This document shows positions 1 to 13,690 of a DNA stretch of 64,000 nt, in pieces; position 1 is the stretch's first letter, and each line of letters opens with the position of its first letter. The position numbers were made by a program, and so were the translations under genes. Under the pieces are notes generated by a model. The model had not been told where the DNA came from. It made no database searches and saw nothing but the letters and a program-made list of their open reading frames with translations. The DNA is from Diorhabda sublineata (lineage: Eukaryota; Arthropoda; Insecta; Coleoptera; Chrysomelidae): contig NC_079474.1 of the NCBI RefSeq assembly GCF_026230105.1, positions 33,370,294-33,434,293 of the forward strand, given 5' to 3'.

Positions 1-720
1 CCAGTATTACAGGCCTTTAAGACACTTGACTTATTTGTCTTTTCTCCTTGGTTTTCAACTGCTTTCATAATTCTTCTCCACAAATTCTGATTCTTCACTT
101 TTGCACCCTAGTTTGGTATTTTCTTTAAATATCTTCCAACACTGCATCCAACTACTTTTCCTTTTTACCTTCCTCTTCTTCTGTGACCTTTATTGCCAAT
201 ACATTTTTCGGCATCCTTGTAGTAAACTCCAACCGTTTCACTCGTAAAGTAAACATTTATGTAAAAACAAATTCTTTAAGCACTAGCTACGCATTTGACT
301 TATTTTTCTTTTTGCATCGACCTTCAACTGCTTCACAATTCTTCTCAACAGATTGTGTACTTTAGCATCCCGATTGAGTCTAAGTCTTCCAACACTGCAT
401 TCTGCCATTTATACTTCGATCTACCTCTTCTTATTATATCTCCTTCACCTTCTTCCGTCAACTTGTTTTGCAAATACATTTTCTGGCATCCTTTTAGTCT
501 GCCCCAATTATCTTACTCTTTGAGGTTTTATGGAACTTATTACTGGCGAATATTTATACACATTCTTCAATACTTGATTAGTTCTTCTTTAAATATTTCA
601 TTCCTCAACTAATTCCTTTCCTTTATAACCAGTTGCTTCCTCTGCCTTTGTTAAAATCCATGTTCTACTTCTGTATATAACTGTTGGTCGTATTAATGTT
701 TTGTATATTCTAATTATGGC
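1..720 (-). mobile_element. Degenerate non-LTR (LINE) reverse-transcriptase tail, duplicated
   Basis: Reading the minus strand from about 720 down gives a broken translation typical of the C-terminal end of LINE reverse transcriptases: IYKTLIRPTVIY, then a TWILTKAEE stretch, then a QTKRMPENVFAKQV stretch followed by a basic region. The last part occurs twice. RMPEN-VFAKQV lies near 500-440 and a diverged copy, RMPKNVLAIKV, near 215-160. Supporting nucleotide pairs are the 'tccaacactgcat' motif near 134 and 390, and 'gacttatttntcttttt' near 28 and 298. Stops and frameshifts are frequent, so this is a dead fragment. No endonuclease or YADD box is present, and the element may continue left of the window. 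The clade cannot be fixed from this tail. Confidence 0.6.
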
Positions 721-2226
721 TACCCCAAATAATTCCTCAGATCTTATCAACTTAATTCAAAGATAGTAAGCTATTTTCAATATTAAAACAGTTTCACTAG
801 CATTTTTACAAAGTAGAAAACATTCACACCTGCAGGATATTAACTTCAGCTTGGCATCTTAAAAAACGTAACAAGAACCATGAATTATGCTATTCCAATT
901 ATTAATTGGTCCCTATATGCTAGAATAAATAGTACTTATATCATGATATGATATACTGATTCATATGCAAATAATCTCTATTTCTGGCATATTTCTATAA
1001 TTCATAGCCAAACAATCTATTTGGACATTTTCTACATTACCACACATTGTATCTTCCTATTAACCTGCATCTATATAAATTTTCTTTGGAAAATCACTAT
1101 TTTATAATGTAACGAACTCGTACAGTGAAACTTTCTTTATACTACCATAATTCTCATCTATGTCCCTCTTCAACGGTTATGTTAACTTAATATCCATGAA
1201 AATGCAACAATAATAAGATATATGAAGAACCAAACTATTAACAAAAATTATTCGAAAATGTTCTTGATTAGGACATGTGAATCAAATCTTTTTATTTATA
1301 ACCAAATAATCTTTATTTCAAACACTTAAACAATATTATCATCACCACACATCATATCTTCCTATTCACCTGATTCAATTGAGAAAATTGTCCTAAAAAG
1401 TAATTCAAAAAACCAAATTCTTCATTATCATTACAACGCTTGCCTGCGATTATATAATCTTAGCTTGCCTCGAATAAATTAAAAAATTAAAGGTTATGTT
1501 CATAGATCACATAAATTTAGATAGTTCGCGTCAATATTTTGTTCTTATTGAATTGCCAGCCGTCTGGGGTATAAATACTAATTTGACATACGTCACAAAA
1601 TCATGGCACGAAATTTAAAATTATTTCACCTTATTTCATACCTGATAATGGGTAATAAAATAATCTTTTTTTTTCTTATCTCAAACTTGTATATTTTTAA
1701 GGTGATATAATAATTATTCAATTAATTATAATAATAAACTCGACTAAACAATAATCAGAACCGGAATCAATATTGCAATACGAATATAAATTGAGTTATA
1801 ACCACAGATATCTAGTTAGATAGTTGAATGCTATTTTATAATGGTAAATTAAACTGATTATATATAAAATAGATCTAAAATCGAGATAAGTCATCATTAA
1901 AGCATGTAAAAAGAGGTCTAAGAGGTAGAAAGTTGAAGAAAATTAAAACTACTTTAAGTTATCAGTGTTTAAAGAATAATGTGTGGTTATAACACTACTG
2001 TTGGGACATTTTGTTTTTATTGTATGCGTTTTATGTATTTTTACATTTTGTTTCATTCTCATACAATTTTATAATCACTCATAAAATTTCAATTTGAATT
2101 GTTGAGATTGAATTATTAACTGGATCCTACCCTGCATTAAACTTGAATTAGGGTTTTATAATCTACATAACTAATATCAGCTACTTACGTGTACGCGTTC
2201 AGGTGTTTTCATAATTGTTAGATAAA
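721..2226. other. AT-rich intergenic region upstream of the vanin-like gene
   Basis: No credible ORF, tRNA or repeat array was found here. Short AT-rich words and homopolymer runs dominate. A TATAAATA-like word near 1570 has no gene downstream at a sensible distance. The proximal promoter of the vanin-like gene must lie at the right end, but I could not choose a TATA or initiator with confidence. Confidence 0.4.
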
Positions 2227-5200
2227 ATGAAACTAGAAATATTTTTTTATGTGTTCACAACAATTTTTTTGTACACATTTAGTCAAAAAGTATGTTTCTC
2301 TTTGTATTTATTTCATTATAAAACATCACGTGTATTGATCATGGTGTATATATATTTATAACAGGGTGGTAATACGAAAATTTTTATTGCTTACAAAATA
2401 ATTTAAGGTAAATCTTTCCAAAACATATAAGGCAGCAGTAGTGGAATATCACACGGAAGATATTGATGAGATTATATCAGATGATGAAAAAATATTGATT
2501 CGAACAAAAAATCATATCGATTTACTACAAAGTATTGATGAGGTAAACTATTTTAAAAAATATTTAATAAACTATTTTTGTTCATATTATAGGATTTGGA
2601 AATAATACTTTTTCCAGAAAAAAGTTTGTATTCTCATGAAAATCTAGCAAATATTAGCAGTAAAATTCCTAAAAAAATGGAAAATATTTGCAATTCTTCG
2701 GATATACAGTTTAAAGAATATTTAAAATTATTTTCTTGTGCTGCATCTAAATATAACACTTCTATAGCTATTAATGTTATAGAAAAGAAGCAATGTAGTC
2801 CAGAAGACATGATTAATTCTTGTTTTGAACAAGTTTACTATAACACAGTTGTGGTGTTTGATAATAAAGGATATCTAGCCGGAAGGTAATTCGTTTTAGC
2901 TTACGACATCCCTGTATAATTAATTTGGCGCTAAAATTATATAACTAGCGGACACGACAGACGAAATCTAGTATTTAGTGCTGGTTGGTATATTGTTAAA
3001 TTATTAATTTGTAGTTATACCTGTATACTCGCGTCAGTGACCTTAACATCAATTGTTATGAAGAATGTACTCTCCCAAAATCATTTCAATTTTTCAATGC
3101 AATTTCGCGCTCATTTTTATTTTATATGTTATCCGATGCTTGAAAGTAGAATGAATAATTTGGAATTTACGCGATGTTGCCGCGTTTCAATTAGAACAAA
3201 TAATCTGGATTTTTCTCTGTCTCGTATTATTATGCTTTGTTAAAAATAAATATATTTAAACATTTCGTTTCTCTTAATAATAAAACAAAAACGTTTCTGC
3301 TGTTATAGATATCGCAAATGGAATTTATTCGGAGAATATCAATTAACCAAACCGAATATTATGGATTTAACAGTAATTACAACTAAAAATAATATAAAGT
3401 TCGGTATTTTTAATTGTTTCGATATTATGTTCGATATGCCAGCTTTAAATTTAACTCGTGATTTAGATATAAAAAATATATTGTTTCCAAACAACTGGAT
3501 TTCTGAACTCCCATATTTGACAGGTAAGTATTTTCACATAATGAACCATTCCAAAATGACGTCATTGACAGTTCGGCTATCTTTGCACACGATCTTATAC
3601 GAATACTTGTTGTATTTGTAAACATTGGCGTTTTCATTTTTAAATCCTCAATTTTAGGCAAATTCATTAAAAAATGTTATCGTTTTTGTTGTGTTGTGAA
3701 TTGTTCATCGCGTTATGAACGATTTCCTGCCGTTTTTACCAACAGAGAACAGATGAAATGCTTGATTAAGAGCTTTGGAAACGATCTTAAACAATCAATG
3801 CATAGGGGTCAAAATTGTCTATAATTCACATTTTTTTATATTTCACATAACTGTTTGAGATCAGACAATACAAATAGTGTATTCGATTCTTTTTAATGAT
3901 TATAAAATGAACATAATGAAACCGACATTATTTATAAGACACCCTCTATATTCACTTCGATCTATTTTGTCGAAATAATAAAAAACACAAAAGTCACAAT
4001 TGAAACACAACATGTGCATGTTAACAGACGTGGAATAAATATTTTTTGTGCTACCCCACCAAAATGGCCGACTAGTCAAAGTCACGTGTTCTAGAATGGT
4101 CTATAGGTTGGCAGATATCTTGTTTATTTGGAACGAAAGTATCCCAACTGTGAAATGATTCTCTAAATCGGATTATAACTGAAATTTTTTAATAACATAT
4201 AGCATTGCCACTATATTCAATTATTCTATAGGCGAGTTTAAAAAACTTTTCTATATGAAAGAATAGTTTGTTTACAATGGGAAGCAACAAACATTTTCAG
4301 TTAAGAGGCAACGCAGATGTTTTTAAATATATATTTAATAATTTTTAATAAACGAATTCTATAATGAAAATAAAAAGAAAAAAAAATTAGTGTTTGCGTG
4401 GTGTATGTGTTGAAATCTAATAAAAACAATGAATTGTGAATAGCTTTACAAGTGCAGCAGATGTGGGCTCAGGAAAACAATGTCGTTTTATTATCCTCTG
4501 GTCAAAACAATCCAAAAACAGGTGCAAGTGGAACTGGAATATATATTGGTAAGAATTACAATATATATGTTCATAACTTCCATGTTGTGTATTGTAATTA
4601 TTTTCTGCGTATTTATTAATATTCTTATCACTAATATAAAAAAGTTAGATAATTATGTCGTAGGGAATCAAGGTCCTTTGGACTTTGTATTTATCGGAGG
4701 AGCTGGTGGTTCTTCAGTAATAGTGAAGACAGTACCCAATTTATTAGAAAATAAAGACATTATTAATAGTACAGTGAATCAAGTATATGATACAGATACA
4801 TTAGCAGAAGGTTTAGATGATTTTTTTCTTTTACGGGATTTATCAATGGATGGTACGTATTAAAATACATATTTAATATTAATTATTTGTATTGATGAAT
4901 GGAGTTCAAATCTATTTAAATATATTTCGGTGGAAACAATATATAAGAGAATTCTGCTTCACAAGATGACAGAACAGTCAATGACCAGAAGAGATAACTA
5001 ATTATATGGTGGCGAATGCATATCAAAACCATACAAAAGAAGAAGTAAAAAGCATATTGAAGTAATGGAAGAACTATCAAAGATCATAAGAGAGAACTAA
5101 TGCATATTGAAGCCATAAAAAAGAAGAATAGGTAAAGAAAAAACAGTCAATGATCACAACGACAGTGTTCTATGATGAAGAATGCATATTGAACTCATGA

Positions 5201-7250
5201 AAAAGAAGAATTGAAGGAAGAACTGTCAATAATCGTTAGTGACAACTAATAGCCAGAATTATATGATGGGAAATGCATATCGAAGCCATAAAAAAAGAAG
5301 AAGCAGAGTAAGATATATCAACGATTCTAAGATACAACTAATGGTGAATGTTATACGAGGAGGAGTCAAAAATATTGTTTGATAGGTATAGTAAGTCGAA
5401 GAAGGACATCAGTAACTGATTTTCTACGAGGAGAAGTCAACTTTTAACATATAATTGTCATGTTCTAGATCACACAGCTATTTTAATGCCTGAACATGAA
5501 AGACTGATAGAAGAAACAGTTTGTAATGGAGACAAAGACAGAATTTGTTGTCACTTCAACATATCTATAAGTACCCTATCAATAATTCAACGTAAACATC
5601 GATATAAATACCATATGGTGGCTTTTAATGGCGTTCGATCTTTTTCTGGATTAAGAAATGCTGGTATAGAATCTTGTGGAATTGTTGCGTGCCTAAATGA
5701 ATCTTTATCGTCATGTGCATTAAGGTAAATGAAAAAAAAAAAACTACTTGGTGTACTTCAAAAAGTTAACACAATTATTTTTAGATATGTACGATTTATT
5801 TTATTTGTCTATACTTGCCCAGTTTGGGATCATAATAAAAAATCACGTTAGTTTAGCCTTGTCGAGATCATAGAATCCATTTATCGAGGACAAAGATGTA
5901 CGGTTTCACTAATAATTGGATTGTTCAGCTTTCGGTTGAGCTTGGAGAAAGACGTAAAGTAAAAAAAAAGACAACAATAATTGTTGCTCACGTTTTTATT
6001 TATTCAACTCACAATCTAATTGGAATCTGTTCTCTCGGATTCATTTTCTGGTTAGGTTAAGTTAAATTTTGCTTTGATCAGGTTAGGTTTACTTCAACCT
6101 CGATTAGGTTAGGTTTACTTTAGCTTCGGTTAGGTTAGGTTATCTTATTTCAAGTCAACTAATCCAATTCTGGGTAAAACCGGACATGTGGACCTCCACA
6201 AATAGATTTTGCGACATAGATTACAACGTGTAATGATTTTTAATACATTTTTTTTACTTAATTCAACTAATCAATATAACTACAAAATTTGGTAACGTAA
6301 ATTATTGCATCAATAAATGACAATTTATTATAGGGTAAGAAACTATTCATATAATTTCATAATTGTGGAGTAGATAATTAAAAAATACCAAAAATATACT
6401 TCATAACTATCAGATTTATTCAAATTATATTTTTTCTACAATTTTTGAAATGTAAAAAAATTGACCTAAGACCAATCCTGTATTATTGTCTATTAATGTA
6501 CATGTTTGAAATAATTTAAAAGTAGTGCAACCGCTATACTAAATTGGTGAGAGAGAGAAAGTAGATAATCCCAACCGTTTAGTAATTTTTGAAATTTAGC
6601 GTTGGCAAAACTGGGTGGGTTTGTCTGCTTGCTCTGTCTTCACACATTCATGTGACATTCTTTCATCACGTAAGGTTGAAATTAAAATTGTTTCTAATAT
6701 GGCGGAGTCGAGTCGTTATTGTTATACACTTGAATTATTTCTAACAAGAAAAAGTGTCATTTTCTATTTTCAATTACTTATGATATAAATATATATGTTC
6801 AATGAAAGATAATGGTTTAATTTTAGCAGTGAAATGATTATATAATTAATTTCTATATCTAACAAAAATGTTTTTTTTTTAAGATTTCCGAATTATTCTG
6901 AAATCTACTGGCCAATCGTTTTCGACTTCATATCAATCGAAGCTAATTTTTCTATCGGCGGTAAACGAATTCAGTATCCCAGTTCGTTATTAACTTCGTT
7001 ACGACCGATTTCTCCTAAATATACTACATGGGAAACAGAAAAACTTCCCAAATATTTGAGGAGAAAATATACGTTAAATCAAGCCGAAAATCGGTTACTA
7101 ACTTTTGGAATATTCGGAAGAGATTTTAATAGAGATGGTGACCTTATAATCCCGAATGCAATATGCAAGTCAACAGTAGCTTCCTATGCAACCATTTTAA
7201 TAACAATAATTTGTAATATCCTGTTTAATTATATAAAATTTTATTGTTGA
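2227..7250 (+). CDS. Vanin-like protein (pantetheinase/biotinidase family, nitrilase superfamily), eight exons
   Basis: Vanin-type enzymes hydrolyse the amide of pantetheine or related substrates and are usually GPI-anchored at the cell surface. Exons joined by GT-AG and frame: 2227-2289, 2408-2542, 2593-2885, 3309-3523, 4444-4548, 4664-4852, 5469-5724, 6884-7250. They give 1,623 nt, or 540 residues plus stop, a normal family length. Residues 1-21 look like a signal peptide (MKLEIFFYVFTTIFLYTFSQ). The nitrilase triad is visible: Glu75 in ILFPE, Lys167 in RYRKWNLFGE and Cys200 in GIFNCFD. Later family motifs are QMWAQENNVVLL, TGASGTGIYIG and a C-terminal base domain with CCHF, YHMVAFNGVR and CGIVACLNESLSSCALR. 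The final 25 or so residues are hydrophobic, consistent with a GPI-attachment signal (inference). Each exon junction keeps the frame. Biotinidase is an alternative name within the same family. Substrate cannot be read from sequence. Confidence 0.93.
2905..3300. repeat. Dispersed repeat copy in vanin-like intron 3 (pair with 8140-8290)
   Basis: The stretch from about 3105 to 3240 ('ttcgcgctcattttta', then 'gaaagtagaatgaa', 'ttggaat', 'gatgttgcc') matches the order of words at about 8158-8270 ('ttcgcgctcatttttt', 'gaaagtaggatgaa', 'ttggaatgta', 'aatgttgcc'). The two copies are diverged but collinear, so they are two members of one dispersed element. No ORF survives in either, and I could not identify element ends. 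Confidence 0.55.
4960..5410 (+). repeat. Degenerate tandem repeat in vanin-like intron 6
   Basis: The words 'gcatat(t/c)gaa-cat-aaaa-agaagaa' and 'gaac(t)-tcaa-gatc' recur roughly every 60-100 bases between 4970 and 5330 (for example near 5018, 5051, 5102, 5182 and 5276). Spacing is irregular and the units are purine-rich. This looks like an old minisatellite, and nothing in it is coding. Confidence 0.5.
5725..6883. other. Intron 7 of the vanin-like gene with short GGTTA-rich stretch
   Basis: The intron runs from GT at 5725 to AG at 6883. Around 6050-6145 the pentamer TTAGG (as ggttaggtta) appears in four separate short clusters of about two units each. That is the insect telomere unit, but the clusters are too short and interrupted to call an interstitial telomere. 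The rest is AT-rich with no coding signal. Confidence 0.5.
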
Positions 7251-8139
7251 TTAAATATATTTACAATTGAATCATTTGACTTGTTTATTGAATGTTGATG
7301 ACACAGTTCATTATACTTTATCGGCAACATTGTAAAAATTATTTACCGAAATAAATAATTTCAATGGTAATAGGGTTTGATGATGTTTGTAGTTTTGAAA
7401 TAATCTACAGGGCGCTCCATTAAAAAAATAAATTTTTCGATGTTTTGTTGATTTACTGAACTTATTTTGTATTTCTAAAAATAATAAATAAATAAAAGAA
7501 ATAAATCAGAAATTTTTAGGTTAGAATGTATGTAAGATGTTTTTGTTACAATTTTTCTTGAATAAAAGACTAAAAAAGTACTGCAAATATTATTTATTAG
7601 TTCCCCATACACCCTACCCAAAACAAACGAATTGATTTAGGTTGAATAGTTATTTCGAGTTGAATTTTTAAAGCTTATAATTCCATAATGAATAACCTTA
7701 TATAGTGAGGGTTGTTGAACTTCAACAAAACTAACAACCAGCTGATACACGAATCAATCATGTTGAGTCCAGTTCAGTTAATGAACTTGAATGTATGTAA
7801 TTGTAGCGGCACAAGAGATAAATTCGACTTAAAATAAATGAAGTTATCTTGTTTCTTGTACAATACTAATATTAGTGAACTTTATATTTGCATTGTACAT
7901 TTAATATCTGTTCCTTTGTAGAGAATTGGAAAATTTATACAACTGACTTTCAAATATACATCAAACTTCTGCATTTTTTTTTGTACTTACAGCAAAAAAA
8001 GTACGATGTGGATCTGTTAAATTAATGGATTCACACAAATTAGTGAAAGTATTTTAAACTTCGATTTCATTAATATAATGGAAATTGACAAGACACATGC
8101 TTCCTAGGTGTATTATAAAAAACCAGTGTATTCAATTAT

Positions 8140-8290
8140 TTTTATACATCCGTCAAATTTCGCGCTCATTTTTTACTTCTATTTTGTGAGATACGTGAAA
8201 GTAGGATGAAAGATTGGAATGTACACAATGTTGCCATGCTTCATGTAGTCGTATTATTCTATCAATTATAATTAGCAACATGAATAGAAA
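8140..8290. repeat. Second copy of dispersed repeat seen at 2905-3300
   Basis: It is collinear with the copy in vanin-like intron 3, sharing 'ttcgcgctcattttt', 'gaaagtaggatgaa' and 'atgttgcc'. The spacing is similar with moderate divergence. It is non-coding and no terminal repeats were resolved. Confidence 0.5.
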
Positions 8291-9067
8291 GTCTAGTTTT
8301 TTAAATTTCGTCAAATTCCTTTATTCGTAATTGGTCACAATAAAAAACTTCTAAATTATAGAATAAATGCTAGTAAAAAATTATCAACAAACAAGCAGGT
8401 TTGTTTTACAACGACATTTAGATGGTTGTTAAAGCAAAAGTAACTAAATTTCTCCCTAGAATTGTCATAAATTATTGATTAAAATCATGTGCGGATTAAG
8501 TTTGTTGCCATTTAAATTGCATGCAAGCTGCAATTATAGAAAAATCTGATATAAAAATCTAATTTAATGTCCGTTAAATTAGCTTGAATTGAATTAATTT
8601 CGGTAAATTAACATTTTCTTCTTCTGTACACATGCAATTTTTAGCTTACTTCATAAACAACATGGATATTGTTGTCAAATATGTCATTGTCAGATATACA
8701 TAATAGCGCCAGATATTCACTCATTACAATTTGAACAAATTGTTTGACTTCGATATTAAACTAGGAAATATTCCAAGAAAAAATACTTGAATGAATTGGC
8801 AATATCATTCTTAAAAAATAAAGGTATTAAAGGGTTTCTACAAGTTGAAGATATAATAGCTGAAATTTGACATCATTGCCACTTAACCTAACTGATAAAA
8901 AATGACTGCTTTTGACATCGACACTATATAAAATTAATCGGTAATTATTGATACAAAAAATCATTTTTTTATTTGTAATTGCACGAAAATTAAAACAACA
9001 CAATAGAAATTTTTCTGTGGAAACTTTTTTTTTATATTCTATGGAAATCTAGTATGTTAGTGGATAA

Positions 9068-9124
9068 AAAAATCGATACTCGTGGGTCCTCACTCTCGAA
9101 ACATTCTCACTAGTATCGATTTTT
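9068..9124. repeat. 13-bp inverted repeat with 31-bp loop
   Basis: AAAAATCGATACT at 9068-9080 is the exact reverse complement of AGTATCGATTTTT at 9112-9124. The loop is GC-richer than its surroundings (cgtgggtcctcactctcg). The repeat sits 46 bp before the AT microsatellite. It could be the end of a decayed foldback element; no function is implied. Confidence 0.6.
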
Positions 9125-9166
9125 TATATTCTCAATATATAACTCAATATACTATTACGTAGTCAC

Positions 9167-9169
<3 letters not shown>

Positions 9170-9243
<74 letters not shown>
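9170..9243. repeat. (AT)n microsatellite
   Basis: An essentially perfect AT dinucleotide run of about 73 bp. Such runs are length-variable and may be collapsed or expanded in an assembly. Confidence 0.95.
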
Positions 9244-9247
<4 letters not shown>

Positions 9248-12200
9248 GAATAAATTATTTGAGTATTTTTGATTACCTATAAATCGATATACCAAATGCT
9301 TCAATAAATATTTCCTTTTTGAAAAATTTCAAGATTTTTCAAAATAAATAACTATATACCTACTTACAAAAATGGCATAATGAAACATGGCAACATATCT
9401 CTAACTTAAAAAGATCATTTATGACTTTCTTCTACTTGAAAAAACCGAATAAAATTGCCGAGATATATTGTAATTGTAATTTTTGACTCTTTTTCGAGTG
9501 TAAAGTGAAATAATGAGACGTTTTACGATAAAATTTTGTTGTTGCTATGGAGGGAATGAATGAAAAATAACAAAATTCATTCATACAATCATGATAGTCT
9601 ATAAACAATTATATAAAGTTGATATAATTATTGAGAAATTATATGAAAACCAAGTTCATATATTAATTTATATAAAGGATGATTCTGATATTTTCCATTA
9701 TTGTTCAAAATATTTAACTCATCACAAGAGCTGTTAATACATAAATTATTTCGCTGAATTCTACGAGTTTGAGTTTCATGGAAATTTGTTTTAGATTCAT
9801 GAACCTGTTAAAAGTTGAAATTGCCACGTGGTTAAATATTATATTTTTGTAATATTAATTTTGATTGACATAAATAAAACTAATTAGTGTTTTCTCAAAA
9901 ATTTGTATGCAAAAATTCCATCTTATTATCAAACATCACGCTGATATAAACAAGTTAAATTCTTTCTAAAACGGTCCAAAATAAGCCATTCGTATTTGAA
10001 AAAAAATTCACAATTAGAATGGAAGATTTTGATAAGTGAACCAATCGAAACTGGCCTTGACTTTTAACAAAATGCATGTCAGCGACATGCCCCATAGTTT
10101 ATATTTCATACAGATAACTTTTGATTACTTAGAACCTCTCACGTTGACCTAAACTATGCTGATTCCATTTTTTTGTATTTCTTCATTGATACACAATTTA
10201 TTTACAATGTCAGAAAATAGTTAACATTATTATGCCAAAAAAGGGGATGTAATCAGTCATTATATCTAATTACAAAATCAATGAAATGAATATTTATTAA
10301 ATATTAAACTCAACCTTTGCTAAAGCTCATAATATACAGTGTTGTCATATTTACTTTACATATCGGGCAGAACAAAATTAGTTTATTTTCCTTCTTTAAT
10401 TATATTTTCATGGAATATTAGATATTAAGCTTCAAGTCTTCATCAAAATATTTAAATAATGTGGAATCTTACTATAAATAATACAATGTACCTACCTATA
10501 GTTTGATAAGTTATCAAAATAAAGAAATTCTTAAGAATGTGTCATTGCTAAACAATCAATTTTGGAGATATTGAATATGTTTATTTAGGAATCTAATCAA
10601 CAGAATCAATAAAGATAATTTATATTAAATATTGATATTCTCCTAATATTCATTTTATGTACGTTTACGTCACCGGTGAGATCTGCAACCCGTTAAGCAG
10701 TGCAGTATAAATGATTGAAAACTTTCCAGGAAATTTAGCTATAGAGAGTAACTCTACCCTTTATAAATTTAGTACAGATTACTTCAAACGACTCTAAAAG
10801 AATTTTTTATCTCAATATAATAGAATTTAGTTTAGAGCCGCTATAAGACCATTGAAAAATCGTATTTCAAAGGACGTAATTCTAATTTCCTCGAAGTTAT
10901 GCAATACACAATACTAACTAGTGGTAGAAATCCATAAATATCCTTTTTCACAATAATTGTTTCGTATAGCAACAAGGTTCAGTAACCTTATAGTCATAGT
11001 TTATATAATAGAAAAGTTATTTACAATCCAAAATGTGAAAATACATTTGTGAGATTTGCAAAATAATCAATATATTAAAAAAACAGAGATAATTACTCTC
11101 CATATGAGAAATATTTATCGCAACCTTTTGACACTTGATACATTTTATATATACATAAATTTTGAAAATTAAGTCACTCCTAAAATATTGATAAACCAGG
11201 TGCCTATTGGCGCAAACGCTGTCATCCAAAGTTTAGTACTAAAAAAAATTTGGGCATTAACACACATTTTACGTAACGTTTGAAAATGAATAAATCAGGT
11301 GGATACCAGTAAAAACCAGTTTGGTATATGGATTGGATTTAGGTACAAAGAAACAATTTGAGTCCAAAATCGAAAGAATTTCATATTAGGAATTTTTTTG
11401 TTATTAAACACAAAAATATTTTTCTGACTATATCAATAACCTTTGTAACACAAACATGAAAATTGACAAAATGATAATAGTGATATGTAGATGTCATTGA
11501 CAAAGAAAAAAATATTTGAAGGGTGTAGAATGTGTTTAATAAAGTCCGAGAAATATGAAAAATAATTTAATGATTCAATTAACAGAAAACTATGAATATT
11601 GTTGTGAAAAACTAGCGTACGGGGTACAAAATCTTAAATTTTCCAATGATGTACAGGGGAAAACAAAAAATATTGAGATTTTGAATCTTAACCTAATTTT
11701 TCATGGTCCTAGCTACACAAAGATTATTACTTATAGAATGATATAGACTATTAGTTCCCAAACTTTTTTGTTTCATAGACCACTTTCAAAATTTTGCTGT
11801 TGTTGTTGTTGTTGATTTTGTCTATTTCTGGTCTTAACTATACAAGGTGACCATTTGAAAACGTACAACCCTCTATATTTCGTCCTCTTTATTCTTTTGG
11901 GCTGATGGTATTAATTTGGAGAATATAATTGATGCTGCTTGAAACAAGATTTTGAAAGATGTTATTTACTTGAACCAGATGCAGCTCCACCACTCGACTT
12001 TATCAATTTAGGTAGTAGTTAAATGGAAATCTTAGTAAACACAAAAAAGAAAATAGTGGCCAGATATAAAATTTCGAAAAAAAAAAGAAGAAAAACTGGA
12101 AATTAACACGGAGTGTGGTTAGCTTTAAACAAAATGGCGGTCTGGAGTTACGAGGTTTTCTATTTAGATTTTTAAATTGAGACGGAAATTATCTATCTAA

Positions 12201-13667
12201 TGGTATCAAAATGTTGATATGGGTAAAAACGGTTTTAAGTGGTTTGCGACTTAACGGCTTAAGAATCCAGTTGAAATGGTTTGTTTATAAAAGTAAACTT
12301 GGAGGAGAATCTTTGGGACATTTGAAAAGAAGATTCAAATTTCGAAATTTAGATTGTAGAGCAGCCTTTATCACTTGATGCACTAAATATCTTCACATTT
12401 TTTTATTTTTGTAAAGATACGAGGATTGTCTCTTAATTTTTTTCTTCTTCGATGTGAAACGGTAAAATAAAAATATGGTCAAAATTCCCTCAAGACTCAC
12501 GATATTCCAAAATTTATCTCGAAGTGTAAGTTTGTTTTAGGTGTAAATCTCTTAATTTTTCAGCTAGGTAGTCGATTATATCTCGGTTAATGCTGATATT
12601 TAAAAAAAAAAAAAATAAAAAAAACTTAATTTTTATTAAAAAAGCTTATCATTGTTTAGAAATTTTAACGTATCTCTCATATTTTTTAAATTATTTTTAA
12701 TAAAAGACAATTTTTTAAAAATTCGAACTTCTTAATACTATTATTTGTATTCAATTAAAGTGATTTGCAAATTTAAAACATTTTATTTCAATTAGGGTGG
12801 TAATCAAGGGTAGAAATGACTTTTTTTTCGTGAAATGAAGGGATTCTATCTTTTGTCTCATTTGAATGGTTTTTTGAATTTCTTTAAAAAGGTTTGTATT
12901 AGGTCCATAACCAAAAAAAACCATTCTTTTTATTTTTTTTAAGTTACATTTAGCTCCTTAGAGTTTTTTCGATAAAATTTAAAATTTTTCAGTTATTTGT
13001 GAAAAATTGAATAAAAATTTCAATCACGAATAAGTCGAAAAGTATTGATTTTTGGAAAAAACTCCATAGGATAATTTGTGCTCAGAATGATTTTTTCTAT
13101 CGATTTCGACGGTTAGTTTCCACGAAAATATTTCCACTCCTAGAATAAAAGCAATGGGTAGACTTTGCTTTTCAAGTTATTTGCTATCTACTGTTGACTT
13201 CACTGTTTTTTTTCGTTTTAGGTGTAGTAGAACTATAAATCGACGTAAAAGGTACGAAATTTTTTAGATAACCCTCGTATTAAAAAAAATTTATTTCATT
13301 TTTAGATATTAGGAGTTGCGCGTGCCTCATTAAAAAATTTCAGTTTTATATATTTTCTATAGGGACCGAAATATATATTTCCAAATTGACATCATGTTTA
13401 ATTAATATTTTGACCAAATAATCTTATTATATATAAATATATTTTTTAATTTAATTTCTGAGAAATCTAATCAATCATATTTATTGAATCAAATTTTTTC
13501 CCAAAATCACTTTAGATACCATATTTTTTTAATTTAATTAAATCGTCGATTATACGTTTTTCAAGATATTTTTAAATAAACAACGTTGCCGGTTCGTATA
13601 AAAATTTCAGTTTCTAGCTACCTTACCGAAGAGAACCAATAATGATGATTATTTAGCATACGTTATC

Positions 13668-13681
13668 AAAGTCAAAGGTCA
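13668..13681 (+). promoter_or_regulatory. DR1-type nuclear receptor site (HNF4-like) upstream of apolpp
   Basis: AAAGTCAAAGGTCA contains the half-sites AAGTCA and AGGTCA separated by a single A, the DR1 layout bound by HNF4-class receptors. It lies 10 bp before the TATA box and about 41-54 bp before the predicted start site. HNF4 activates lipid-transport genes in liver, and Drosophila Hnf4 is active in fat body. That it works here is inference. Confidence 0.55.
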
Positions 13682-13690
13682 GAGGACAAG

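Larger units (their letters stand above)
7251..13660. other. Intergenic region between vanin-like and apolpp genes
   Basis: This stretch of 6.4 kb has no ORF with recognisable homology. It contains the second copy of the dispersed repeat (about 8140-8290), a 13-bp inverted repeat (9068-9124) and an AT microsatellite. There are many poly-A and poly-T runs, especially 12590-13560. No polyadenylation signal was assigned with certainty for the vanin-like gene; AT-rich candidates follow the stop directly. Confidence 0.45.

Noticed and set aside
6050..6145. TTAGG repeats resembling the insect telomere
   Set aside because: Only about two units per cluster in four interrupted clusters; such words are common in insect DNA and do not make a telomeric array.
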